DNA of 64,000 bases from Mesorhabditis belari. Its lineage: Eukaryota; Nematoda; Chromadorea; Rhabditida; Rhabditidae. The notes beneath the pieces were generated by a model. It did no database searches and was not told the origin of the DNA. It saw only the letters and a program-made list of their open reading frames with translations. Position 1 is the first letter of the stretch. Every line of letters begins with the position of its first letter. The position numbers and the translations under genes were made by a program. Shown here piece by piece: positions 22,721-33,806 of the stretch. The DNA is taken from NCBI GenBank assembly GCA_958450365.1, contig CAUEEP010000743.1, positions 7,805,501 through 7,869,500 on the forward strand, written 5' to 3'.

Positions 22721-23243
22721 CAAACCACTTGAGTAGGTTCAAGCAGAAGCTGATCTTGCTTAACAAACACTTCGTAAAAGCATCAAGAAAAGACTGGGAT
22801 ACAAGTAAGTAAGTAATGGTCAAAGACCAAAATGCAGCATAAAAACAGACAAGAAGAACTTTATTAATTTCATCATTTTAATAAAAATATTTCAAATAGC
22901 AAGTAAAACACGACAGACATTAGATTTGTACACTTGTGCTATCAAAGATGTCAATACTTGCTCAAAATTTCTATATTTGATTTTGCCATAAAAAATTATT
23001 CGTACGAAATGTATTGACACCTTTAATAAAATTAAAAGCGCTTAAAAAGTAAACCAATCCAAGGGTATTATTGATGAAAGTTTATGATCCACCGACTAAC
23101 ATATCACCTTTGGACTGGGTCACCAGAAACCCGATTTAATTTGTGAGCCAAAAAAGATCCCTTAAAAGCATTATTGATCAAGAAACAATTATGAAACTAA
23201 AAAAGCTACATTTAACTACAACACATATTAACTTTATTATGTC

Positions 23244-23903
23244 CTATCGCATCCGTTTAGGTTGTGCTTCAGCGTCACTTGTTTCATCCCAAAACCAATG
23301 CGTGCTCAACCAACCAATTCGATTCAACGGCCAAATACGAAGTACTAGTCGAATTTGTACTAATCCCTGAGGCACTGGCCCGAAATGCCGTGAGTCAGTC
23401 GATGCATGAGTGTTGTCACCTTCCAGCCAAACATGGCCCAATGGAACTCGGCGTGACGGTAACAATTGCTCGTTTAGAAAGTCACGTTCCTAAGAAGACT
23501 GTTTCAGAATATGACGAATCACGCTTACCTTGGCAACCATTCTCTTACATAAAAGTTGTGTATGATCGTACGGGCTCAAAGATCCAACGATGTCTCCCCG
23601 TTTCAAAGTTTGACCGTTAAAGAGACTGACCGCTAAAGCAGATAATTTGGCAAGAAAGCCGTAACATAACATACAAAGCCGTTCAGCTATCACCAAGTCA
23701 CCATCGTGTATCGTTGGATACATTGAAGGTCCAGAACATATGACGAATTCTCCAATATGCGTCCCTAAAGAAACTGGTGATTTAAAATAAGGAAACATGA
23801 TCTCACCTATTGTATTTGCCACACAATACAACAAACCGCCACCAACAAGATATCGTTTGATATTTCGAGGAGAGAAGATCTTGCCGATACTGTTCGTCTG
23901 CAT
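23244..23903 (-). CDS. immp-1: Mitochondrial inner membrane protease subunit 1 (IMMP1L)
   Basis: Serine/lysine signal-peptidase-type protease (S26) that removes bipartite presequences in the mitochondrial intermembrane space. Four exons: 23903-23807, 23764-23675, 23632-23529 and 23489-23244, in frame, 178 residues. After an N-terminal membrane segment (YLVGGGLLYCVANTIG), it shows FVICSGPSMYPTIHDGDLVI with the catalytic Ser in SGPSM. Next comes KRGDIVG...LLCKRMVAK with the catalytic Lys in the CKR motif, then VPLGHVWLEGDN, STDSRHFGPVPQGL and IWPLNRIG. Length and motif order match the IMP1/IMMP1L family. Introns are 39-42 bp. TTTATGCTTCAG ends directly before the GATG start, a probable spliced-leader acceptor. 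It lies 523 bp upstream of gbf-1, probably too far for a tight operon. Confidence 0.93.
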
Positions 23904-24880
23904 CCTGAAGCATAAATTTAATAAAGAGAAGAAAACTTGAAGACGTTAAAGGCAAAGCTAAATCGCAAAAAATAACGACGTGGCTGTGAACAACCAAGCA
24001 CTTAGTCCACGTGTAAAAAGGCCTCGCTCGTTTTTCATGTTGGAAGCCCCGCATGTATTTTCATTCTACAGAGAGGGACTGTTAGGAAATCTCGAATGGG
24101 AGTTCAAAAACGTTTGGAAAAATAATGAGACACGGTTTGAGTCTAAAAATTTTGATCTACTGGTCAGAGAAACATTATGTCTTGTTTGCGTTTACTCCTC
24201 AATCGTTAAGGTATAGGAAATAGACATGGGTGTGGGACGAGATTTTGGTGGAATGGGATGGGATGTCCCATTGAATGTTTGCATTTAGTACTTATGCGAA
24301 TTTTTGATTGATGTTGATATTGTTTGAACATTATGTGTTCTTTTGCTTTTCACACTGAATGAATCATCCAGGTGGTTTGAAACAATTAGCCAAATAAGTA
24401 TTCAACGTGTAGTGATCGCGTGGCATATTTTAATTTAAACTAAACTTTGATCATGTTTTTGTTTGTTTTTGGAGAATTGGATAAAAGCCTTAAAATAGTT
24501 TCATTTTTTTATCTTTTGCTAGTTTTAATGAACTCATTTTGTTGTGTGAATTGGGAACAAAGTAGCGATTTCCACCTGATCACCGATTTTTCATGTGAAT
24601 TGGCTCTTTTTGGCAAGAAAGCATTTTTCAGTTATCAGTGATCTGATGGGCGGTGTTCACAAAGCTCGGAACTCGGGCCGCTAAAATGGGCTCAGACTTC
24701 GACAAAGCACTTCCAGGGAGTCAGCCGATTTGTCAGGGAAATTGCTGCATGTGCCAATGTATTCTTTTTCTTATCAAGCTTCCACTCAATTCCACAACAC
24801 GTATAAATCACCGGTGATGTCTACTGAAAGGCCAAACGCTTGCCCAGAGGGTTTTCTTGTACTTAGTTCAAATTTTGACT

Positions 24881-25454
24881 ATGCGTATTGGCGCTTTCTT
24901 CTCATTGATTGTCGGTATCCAAGAGGCTGATGAGGAGCTCGTTTCAGCGGCTTTTCGACGGTAGTTTTGTTTTTCAAAATCAAAATATAAAAAGCTTTGT
25001 TTTAGAAGAAAATCAGAAAGGAAAAGTCGCCACAAGTTGCCACCGGAAATCCCCGAACATTTTCGGGACTTAGTCACGGTAAGCAAACTGAAAATAAAAA
25101 CTTTTAAATTCAAAATTCATCAAAAATTCATTCAAAAATGAAATTTCAGAGAGGTCTCGCTAACTCGAGTGACTATTTTGAGTTTGTCGAACAACGAGGA
25201 GTCGCCCAAAAGAGGCTTGAAGCAATTTTGGGGAACTCGATAGAAGTGAGTACAAAAGCATACAAAGAATGAATATCTAGCATTTAAATTTCGGTCTAAC
25301 AAATACATTTTACAAAGAATTTTAGGATGAATCCTCAATGAGCATCGTCGCCTCTCCGATCCTCTTTGTTTCTCAGGTTTTCCAGAACAAATACAAAATG
25401 GTTAGTGTTTTCATAAAAAGCATTTTATTCAAGGAAAATTTTCAGATTCGATAG
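24881..25454 (+). CDS. Small five-exon protein, 110 residues, possible secretory signal, unrecognised
   Basis: Exons 24881-24960, 25006-25078, 25150-25245, 25326-25400 and 25446-25454 join in perfect frame (333 nt with the stop), all with GT-AG sites. The N terminus MRIGAFFSLIVGIQEADEE has a short hydrophobic core that may be a weak signal peptide or anchor. A very basic stretch FRRRKSERKSRHKLPPEIPE follows, then SSDYFEFVEQRGVAQKRLEA, and the tail ends VFQNKYKMIR. There are no cysteines. I recognise no family. The dibasic or tribasic run could be a processing site of a secreted peptide precursor or a nuclear localisation signal; the sequence does not decide. The start could be further upstream (an ATG-containing frame near 24687 is not clearly linked). 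Confidence 0.6.
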
Positions 25455-25883
25455 TCGTTTACTTCTCGAAGTTCACCGTTTCTTTGTTTTCCCATTTACA
25501 ACCATTACAATCACATTTTTTCATTAGATTTTTCAATTTTTCTCATGATTTTACGGGTCAAAAATAGAGATTTTTTTATCTATTTTGTTTGGTGAACAAA
25601 AGAAAAGCATAATAAAGAGAATTTATTCGAAGCAACGATTTCAAATGTTGAGTTTATAGTTGTCCTGATTCCTCGACTAAAGTTTACAATTTTATGGTTT
25701 ACATTTTTTTCTTACCATATTCTTGAAATTGACTCTTGTGTGCACGTTGCATTGTTGCCATCTCATTTCGTTCCGATCGGGGTTCTGACTCTAAATGGAA
25801 TCTCAAAATCGTTGCTGACAATAAAGGTTTTCTAAAACCGATGTTCAATACACTTCTCATAAAATTCCACCAATATTTGACAA

Positions 25884-28800
25884 TTAAAAGAAACCATATC
25901 CATGAACACCATAAAGTTGCGACATTCTCTGTTGTGGTAGCGGATGGATCATCGGGCCCATTCCCACGGTTTGCATTCCCATTGACATTGAATTTCTCCT
26001 CATTTGTGTCGGTTCTAAAATTTGATCCTTTTTTTTATTGTATTTTTCTTATACCAATGGTACCAATGACTCCATTCGGGCGCATCAGAGTAGCCGTATA
26101 ATTCCCATTGACAGCAGACATCGGTCTTGGTAGAGTCGAGGTAACCCCATCTGAAAATAACTCGTAAAGTTTGCTAGAATTTTGTTGATAACTGCATAGA
26201 GCTGGATATTCACGATAGATTTAATTGTAAAATTATTGTAAAATGTCACCATGAGTTAGATGATGTGGACGATGAAGAGAATCGTTGGTTTGAATTGCGG
26301 GCGGCATTCGTTGAAGAGATGTCATTCCCGTTGGGGACATTAATGCATCACGAGAGATCCAATAAGTTGTGTTCTAAAATTAAAGTGCTTTCTCTAAACA
26401 TTTTCAACTTACATTGTGCTCATTGAAAGAATCAAACGATTTTTTCCCAACCAGTGTTCCGGTCTAAAACTATGGTATTCTTGTGAATTCATCTTTTTTT
26501 CACCTGTGATGCATCGTCCTCTTTCGAAAAAGCCCCACGACAGAAGGAGATAATCAAAAAGAGGTAAATATATAAAAGAATTCCTAAAATTATTAACCTT
26601 AATTATTTTTTTTGTTTTTTAAACTTACCAGCTGTTGTAACTTGATCCCTGAGTTGAAAGTTGACAAGGGGCAAAATGAGATAAAGACTGACCGCAAAAA
26701 ACAATGAAAGCACACATAAAAGAACATTCTGAAAGAGGATTTATTTTGCAAAATAGAATCAAAACAACTTGTCGACTGTGTGAATGTTTGATAGAAACAA
26801 GAGAGAAGAACAATCCAAGAAGTAACATTAAGCCCGGAAGAGCACAAGATGTAGTCATCCTTGTCTCGAACTAAGTTTCAATATACCGTATTTTTTCTAA
26901 TAGTATTAAATGTCCAAAGGAGCGTCGCGTAGTCGTTTTTTCCGCATTTAATCATTTTTAGAGAAATGAGACAGCCATTTTTTAGAAAAAACCCGAACAA
27001 AATCGGTTCAGAGGTTGATGTGATTTAGCGAGGCCAAAAACGACTACGCAACGCTCCTCTGGACATGTTATACTATTAGGAAAAATATGGTAGATAGCTA
27101 TTGAGTGAATGGCTGTGAACAGAGTAAAAATAGTACCTCTTCTCCAGGCGCACACCTCCAAGCAGTGCCTTTAGCGGTAGTAGCAAAAGATAGAGCAATT
27201 GGAGACTCAAACCATGCCCATTCAACGGCAATCACTGAACAGCTCTATCATAATGAAAAGTAAGCTATTCACCTGTTTGAATTAGAACAAGTCCAAATGA
27301 AACGAGAAACATTTGTGATGGAGAACGAGAGACAGCATTACCGGTTGGTGAAAGCCCAGAAAGCCAGACGAATATTGACTAAAGAACAATATTCATACTT
27401 GCTACCGTAAATACTGTAATAGTACCCCACCGCCCCGTATAGTCGCGTAGTCGCAAAAGTTTTTAGTATTTCATTTTTTTCAAAGCGTCCGTACTTTCAA
27501 AAAAATGCGTCTTTGGTATCAAAAAATAGCTGAAATTCAGGGCTATTTTTTGATACCTAAGCGCGCATTGTAGCATAAACCAGTGCCGAGAAAAACTCGT
27601 TCAAAGCTAGACTACACAACACTCCGCACCGTCATTATGGGGGTGGGGTACTATTACAGTATTTACGGTATGTTTTTTTAGCTGATAAAGTATAGAAATT
27701 TGTCTTAAAATGAATCCTTGATGAGAACAATACCTTGACTGAAAGAGGGGCAATGGTAGCAGCTAAAGAGACAGAGAAAGCGATTCTTCGAACAGCACAT
27801 GATAAAACATTTGGTTGCATTAAAAAGAAAATTGAAACGAGGGAAAGCATGCAAAGACCTAAAGGGATATTGTTTTTTAGTACAATTTACAAACACAACC
27901 GCTAAAGGAGAAAATTGTGCACGATGTAAAAATATCACTATGGGAGGAAATTGCTTTCAAATAGATGCACATCAAGACAACAATGAATGTCACAACAGCA
28001 ACCACTAAAATGTTGATGATCGATAAATGATTTTGAATTGAAACCTGCTAACACGACAAGTGGAACTGATTCCAGAGATTGTCTCACTAAAGGAATTGAA
28101 CCAGAAAGCACACGAAGTCGTCTTTCCGTTGAGCAAGCAGATCTATTATTTTTGAGTTTTAATTAGATTCGATTTTAGATTAGACCCACTTCGGACAAAT
28201 ACTCCGAAGAGGTACTCGTGTTCCATCTCTTTCTTCCATCACCAACTCAACCGGTGATGTATACTGTAATCCATTCAGTGAATCCCAAGTGGCAATCGGC
28301 TCAAGCTCGAGCTGAAATCAATTATTACCTTAAATCTGATTTACTCAAACCTGTGATGTGAAAAGCACTCGATTCAGAATGAGCGGCTGATCGCGGTGTC
28401 TAGTTGAGACATTGTATCTCACTCCTTGGTTTAAAATAAAGAAAAAAATATGACTAAATGAGACCTCCTTCAACAAGATTGTGCACAAAGTCGAGGCCAA
28501 GAATCGAAGAAAAGATAGCATCAGATGGGTCGTTTAAACAATCATTCAACGTGGAAAGGAGAGCACCTAAAAGCACCTAAGAAAATTTTTATTCATCAAT
28601 TTACCAGGACAAACAGTGTCGACAACTTTTCGCAAGGCATATGCCACTGAATGAACGGCAATCTAGAAAGGCGGTGCTTTCATTTAGGGATTTATTGTTA
28701 GTTTTGTTTCCGATTCTCAAAAAAAAACAAATTATCGGCAGTTAGATGTAGTATATAATTTTTTGATGTTTTATGTAGAAATGATTAAATTAAATCAGTT

Positions 28801-31800
28801 TATCAATAATTTATCAGATATTAAAAGATAAAATCAGCTTTAGAGGTTGTTTAAACAATCTTGAGTACGGCTAGTTTTCGTTTAGAAGGATGTCGAATTT
28901 GCAGCGAAAATACAAGCAAAAATTTGTAAATTGTATTCAGCTGTAAATTAGTACCTGGCGGTTTTCAAGGGTCAAGGAATCGATTGGTGCTATTCATTTC
29001 TACATAAAACCATCAGAATATATATGTCGTAGCCGATGAAGGATTTCAGCCGAAGAAGTCTAAAAAATGAAATCTTGAGTTATGTATTGACTCAAGTCAA
29101 TACCACAAACTCAAGCTCTCTAAAAGGCGCTTAAAAGCTAAAAACGCATTCTAGTTGCAGTTTTTAGCTTTTAAGCGCCTTTTAGAGAGCTTGAGTTTGT
29201 AGTACTGACTTGAGTCAATACATAACTCAAGATTTCATTTTTGAGACGTCTTCGGCTGAAATCCTTCATCGGCTACGACATGTACACCTATTTGCAGATA
29301 ATTTGCTTTTAGAATCGGCCCTAATTCAGACTTCTCCTTTAACCTGAATCGGCGAAACGTCAATGTCGGGTGAGATTTTTGTGATATTGAGCTGTTGTTT
29401 ATGCGAGCATTCCCTAAGTGTTCAGTGTTCAGAAAATCGACGCAAAGAATACTTGGAAAACTGTTCTCCTGGAACGGTTTCTCCTTCAATGTGGCACTTG
29501 AAAGCGGTTGACCAAAACTGTCGCAACCAATGCTAAATAATTGACCTCAAGGGTGTTGCCCAAAAATTGCTCACTTGAGGGAATGGAAAAGTTGGAAAAA
29601 GTTGCGCAAGTTGATGCAAATACATGGCCTGTGCCGGTTTTCGTGGTGTCACCGAGACCAAGAGTTGATCAAAATGTGGCCAAGCGGTTGCCCATTCCTG
29701 AAGGACAGCTTGTGTTTAAATGGGATGAATTAACGTTGAATTTTCTTATGTATTTGGCCTACTTTAGCTGATTGCCATCTGGGATCTTGAATCGAGAAAA
29801 TGATGAACCGTCCAGCGATCACCTAAACGATCACCTTTTGTATAAAGGAGAAATTTGATTGTAACCATTTCATTTCGGAAAGCTTTCATCAACTGAAGCC
29901 AATTCCCTTCTCCAAGCAGAACAATTGCAACTCGAGCCTCTGAAAATTTGATATTATTAGGTTAATGAATAAATCTTTTTGCTCCTTTTCGTACTTTCAT
30001 TAAAAAAATAACAAGTTCATCAATTAATCTATTGTTTGTTTCATTAGAAAGGACAATTATTTATTAAAATCATAGATTAATTGATGAATTTGTTATTTAT
30101 TAGGTTGATGCAAAAGTCTTTTTCATTTTTTTCGTACTTCCGTTAAAAAGTAACAAATGCACCAATTGAACAACGGTTTATTGCATTCGAAAGGCCAATT
30201 ATTTTTCTGCAAAATGACATTAAAACGAGTTTAAAATGTCTTATGTCTAGATTTTTTTGAGAGCCTGAAGTCGGGCAGTCAAAAAAGGCGACGGCTCGAT
30301 GATGCATTTTAGACGCTTTAGCTAAGGAAACCAATCTTGATGTTAATAAATAAAAGATAGAGCACAAAAAGTTAGATATATTTTCAGATTTTCAGAGAAA
30401 TTGATTCAGCCAATTTCTTTATAGAGGTTTTTATAGATTTTTATGAAAAACCCGTTTTCACTCTCGAATTTGCTTGAAAGTGAACCCAAATTGACTTAAA
30501 AAGATGGGAAATTGAACAATAAACACTTTTCATTTAGAGCAAACCATAGGTTAATTGATGACTTTGTTATTTTTCAAAAGAAGTACGAAAAAAATGAAAA
30601 AGACTTTTGCATCAACCTAATACAATGAAAAATGAACGAAAATACTTATTTAGTAACGTAATCATATATCAATTTGATATTTATAGCCAGAATAAAACTC
30701 ACCAGTGAGCAACATTTTTCTCACAACAGCATCCGCTGATCCAACTGATCCAACCGCTGATCCAGCTGTATTCAGCAACATTTTTTGTTCAATGCAAAGA
30801 CCTCTCGAAATACTCATTTCTGATAACACAGTCACAGCACTAAAATCGGCATAAAAAAAAGTTTTATAAAAAAGAGTACTCAGCGAAAAGATCATCATAT
30901 ACAACAGTAGCACACGATGAGTGAGTGTATGCAAGAAGGGAAGTAAGAGCCTCTAATGGGGTGGTCACTGGAGGCAAAGTCCCCGTTGATAAAGGCTATG
31001 AAAGTGATTGCTGTTATTTCAATTTTCAACAAAAAACTCTTACTTGTTCTCTTCTTGAAAAGAATGTATTGATGGTTGGCAACTTGAGATGTTTCGCAAA
31101 GTCGTCAACATTCGGCATATGAGACCCATCATCCCGCACAAGAGCCACCAGATCTTGTCTAGATTTCGGAGCTCTTTGCACCATTTGCATAACCATTTAC
31201 CGATGAATATTCGTCCCGCTTAACAACTCAAACAAATCGGCTACTGTTCTCAAATCTGAGCGACAAGAATCGATGACTACAGCTCCCAGGGATAAACCTG
31301 TTTTGGTATTTTAATGATTAACTTGATTATCTCACCAGCTTCTCGCATTGATCTTCCACTATTTACCTAAAAAGAAAGCTCTCAATGCAACAATTTATAT
31401 CTAAAACTTGATTTAAAGCGTCCAAGAACGCAGCCAATCGCACAAATCCATCAACATCAACTTTTCCGCAATCAAGCCCCTGAAATTTGCTCGTTTTTTT
31501 ACACTTGAATTGTTTGCGAGAGTTGTAAAAAGAAAAAGAAGAAAGAAGAAAGAAGAAAGAAGAAAGAAGACAAGAAAAGGCGCTGTTTCGAAAATAGTCT
31601 ATTGTTAAGAAGCATTAGCGAAAACAGAAAGTGGGAGACACTTTTTGCGCATCGCAAAAGAAGATCCGCTTTTCCTTCAATTCTTTTCCTTTGACCTATT
31701 CTATGACCCTTTTACTTGTCTACTTGTATTTTCCTTGTAAGAAAAAAAATTGATTCACAAAGAAATAGCTCACTCTAGAATCAGCACTTTGATGAATAGG

Positions 31801-32893
31801 CAAAATGGCGAGAATGTAGAGTCTTCTAGGTGATGGGATTACCAAGAGATCATTGAGTAAACGATGTGAAGGCACTGATACATGAGCCGCCGTCTATAGA
31901 CAATTCTTTCAAAATACTATTTCAAAACTCTTCACTACTTTGACTCTTGCCTGTCCGCTTCCATTCTTCTCTTGCTTTGTAGCAAATTTCGAAAGTTTCG
32001 GTGCCTTTTTTGTCGTTGTCCAGATAAAAGGAGTTGTGTTTTCCTGAAAGCATTGGCTTGGCTCCTATATACATGGCTGTGATGGCCGGCTGGCTCCTAT
32101 ATACATGGCTATGATGGCCGGCTGGCTCCTATATACATGGTTGTGATGGCCGGCTGACTCCTATATACATGGCTGTCATAGCCAACTGGCTAAGAGCCTT
32201 GTATCTTATTCTGGAGGTCAAAGGTTCAATCCCGCCATCTAGATATTTGGTTCTTTTTTCCATATCTATAGTTTTTTCCCCTACATTTATGGCTAAAGAG
32301 TTATGCTTGCGTATTGTTTGTACCACATGATTTGTGTGAATAATTGTATTATTAAAAATACCGGAGTGCTTGGCGGTGAAGGGGTAGATGGAAAAACCGT
32401 GGATTCGAGTGGGGCGGCTGCCCATTTTTGTTCTTGTGGCGGATTGTGTTCAGCTGATGGTCGCACTCCAAATTGATGCTGGTTTATTGATGTTCCATGC
32501 GCTGAGGCGAGACTCTGTCCAATTGATTCGCCCAAAGTTAAGCCATAATTCTAAAAAGATCTTGCAAGTTATCTATGACAACTCACAACTGATTCCTGAT
32601 TGGCTTCTTGGGGCTGTTCGGTTGCCAAACCTAGCATCAATAACTGTTGATCGGTGAAATTGAAATGCATATTTGAAAAAGGATACGGTAGAGGAGCCTT
32701 TAACAAAATGTAAATTATTATAAAAATAATTCAGATTTAACACCTGAGTTGACGAGAGGAATTGCCGAAGTTCTCCATAAGGATTTACATAACTCGGAGA
32801 GCTGGCTCGGGAATTCACATTTCGAAAATCAAGTCCTTCCACAAAAATGTGCCCAAGTAGGCCGAATAAATGAAGCATTACAAGCAATCCCAT
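25884..32893 (-). CDS. Class C (metabotropic-receptor-like) GPCR without cysteine-rich domain
   Basis: The start [20 protein letters not shown] (32893) is a signal peptide, and a Pro/Ser-rich N-terminal extension follows (32300-32700). A Venus-flytrap ligand domain spans about 31500-28300: [65 protein letters not shown] and [15 protein letters not shown]. Only CPKWV and ACSTE link it to the membrane region, so the nine-cysteine domain of mGluRs is missing. The membrane part starts [18 protein letters not shown], with TM3 bearing the conserved [10 protein letters not shown] and an ECL2-like RCAPGEE; later segments include [18 protein letters not shown] and [15 protein letters not shown]. The tail is Met-rich ([17 protein letters not shown]) and stops at 25886-25884. 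More than 18 exons. The ligand is not predictable. I could count six clear membrane segments; a seventh is ambiguous. Confidence 0.75.
26884..27092. mobile_element. TACCGTA-ended foldback MITE, family A
   Basis: A 209 bp element whose left end TACCGTATTTTTTCTAATAG and right end CTATTAGGAAAAATATGGTA are inverted copies. GGAGCGTCGCGTAGTCG near the left reappears as CGACTACGCAACGCTCC near the right. It lies in an intron of the class C GPCR. A TA target duplication fits the ends. Confidence 0.75.
27403..27670. mobile_element. TACCGTA-ended MITE, family B, copy 1
   Basis: A 268 bp element beginning TACCGTAAATACTGTAATAG and ending in its reverse complement, with an internal palindrome around TATCAAAAAATAGC. 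It is over 90% identical by eye to 33948-34216 and lies in a GPCR intron. Confidence 0.8.
29021..29285. repeat. Near-perfect 265 bp palindrome
   Basis: The arms TGTCGTAGCCGATGAAGG...GACTCAAGTC...TTTTAGCTTTTAAGCG are repeated in inverse around a short centre near 29145 (CGCATTCTAGTTGCAG). The ~120 bp arms are almost identical, so this is a recently made or conserved foldback element. It lies in a GPCR intron. Confidence 0.8.
29957..30099. repeat. Truncated mariner-type repeat abutting the next element
   Basis: It begins TTAGGTTAATGAATAAATC and shares the CTTTTTGCTCCTTTTCGTAC and CAATTATTTATTAAAATCATA type blocks with the neighbouring 521 bp element, but is much shorter and loses its own right end at the TA where that element starts. 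Confidence 0.5.
30100..30620. mobile_element. 521 bp non-autonomous mariner-type element
   Basis: The terminal inverted repeats TTAGGTTGATGCAAAAGTC (left) and GACTTTTGCATCAACCTAA (right) are perfect, with TA duplications on both sides. The interior has no intact transposase. Part of it (TTGACTTAAAAAGATGGG, CGAATTTGCTTGAAAGTGAA) is shared in the opposite orientation with the element at 58694-59217. It lies in a GPCR intron. Confidence 0.8.
31531..31572. repeat. Purine (AAGAAAG)n microsatellite
   Basis: A 7-base unit AGAAAGA is repeated about five times in a GPCR intron. No further role is visible. Confidence 0.7.
32060..32190 (+). repeat. 32 bp tandem repeat, four copies
   Basis: The unit GGCTCCTATATACATGGCTG plus TGATGGCCGGCT starts at 32060, 32092, 32124 and 32156 (GACTCC in the last). 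It lies in an intron of the GPCR. The unit's TGATGGCCGGCTGG resembles a pol III A box, and the array runs directly into the tRNA-like segment at 32176-32240. Confidence 0.8.
32176..32240 (+). repeat. tRNA-derived SINE-like fragment
   Basis: It reads TAGCCAACTGGCTAAGAGCC (A-box-like), then TCTGGAGGTCAAAGGTTCAATCCC with a near-consensus B box GGTTCAATCCC. No full cloverleaf with a sensible anticodon forms, so it is more likely the head of a tRNA-derived SINE than a tRNA gene. Confidence 0.45.
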
Positions 32894-33329
32894 AATCGAT
32901 GAGTGAAAATGCTTAGAAGAATGATGAAGAAACAGTTGTCGGGGAGTCGAGTGATAGAATGTAACACGATTTTCAACACCTTTCAACCATCCGATTTGGG
33001 TGTTTGGAGTGAAGACAAAAGATGAATGAGAGCGCACGGGGGGAGGGTTGGACTGTAAGAAGACAGTGTGAGAAGACAAGGCTCACTGTAACTGGAAGGG
33101 CACCAAGAGGGTCAACGAGGAAAAGGGGACAGCGGGGGGGACCCGAGAAGGACCGCTCTCTGCTAAGCGCTTAGCCCCCGACGATGCTCGCTCAAAGCAC
33201 TTTGAAACTCCTAACACCTGGAAACAAGGGACCTTTTTGACGAAAAAGACATTTTGACCTACAAAAGAAAGAATGCTTTACTAGAAAGTTGTACTAGAAA
33301 GTACTTGAGAAAGAGTTATGAAGCGTTTT

Positions 33330-33410
33330 TTGAAAGAAGCCTATCGTCAAGCCTATCTATCGCAGAAGCCTATCGTCAAGCCTTTGAAAGAAGCCTATCT
33401 ATCGCATACT
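33330..33410 (+). repeat. Small imperfect tandem repeat between GPCR and collagen genes
   Basis: AGCCTATCGTCAAGCCT recurs, with GAAAGAAGCCTATCTATCGC between copies. The open frame across it arises from the repeat and is not taken as a gene. Confidence 0.55.
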
Positions 33411-33806
33411 TTAAAAAATTATCCGATTTGAACTGAAGAAAACTTTTCATTTGTTTATTTGAGTATTGTCTTCCTATTTACATTGACTTTTTCTGAAGTT
33501 CTTCTTTATCAATCCAATTTCCAATTTCCTTTTTTTCCAGTTCTTTCTACGTTGTAGGTCTTTTTTTAAATCGAATCACTGGGGAAAACTTTTCATCTTG
33601 TTTATTTGAGTATTGTCTAAAAAGAGAAAAAGATGGTCGTGTTCTTGTCTTATTTTAATCCTGTTGGTGTTATGGGAGTGAAGAGAACAATCGGCTTTTC
33701 TCTTGTCGTTTCACCCCAAAAATCTGAAACAAAGACCCGCCAAGGTTCCTCTCAAACAGATGTCGTATTTTTAAGCAACAATCAAATTGAGCATAAAAAC
33801 AAAAAT

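Noticed and set aside
31531..31572. CRISPR-like regular repeats
   Set aside because: Simple purine microsatellite without unique spacers; a nuclear eukaryotic locus.
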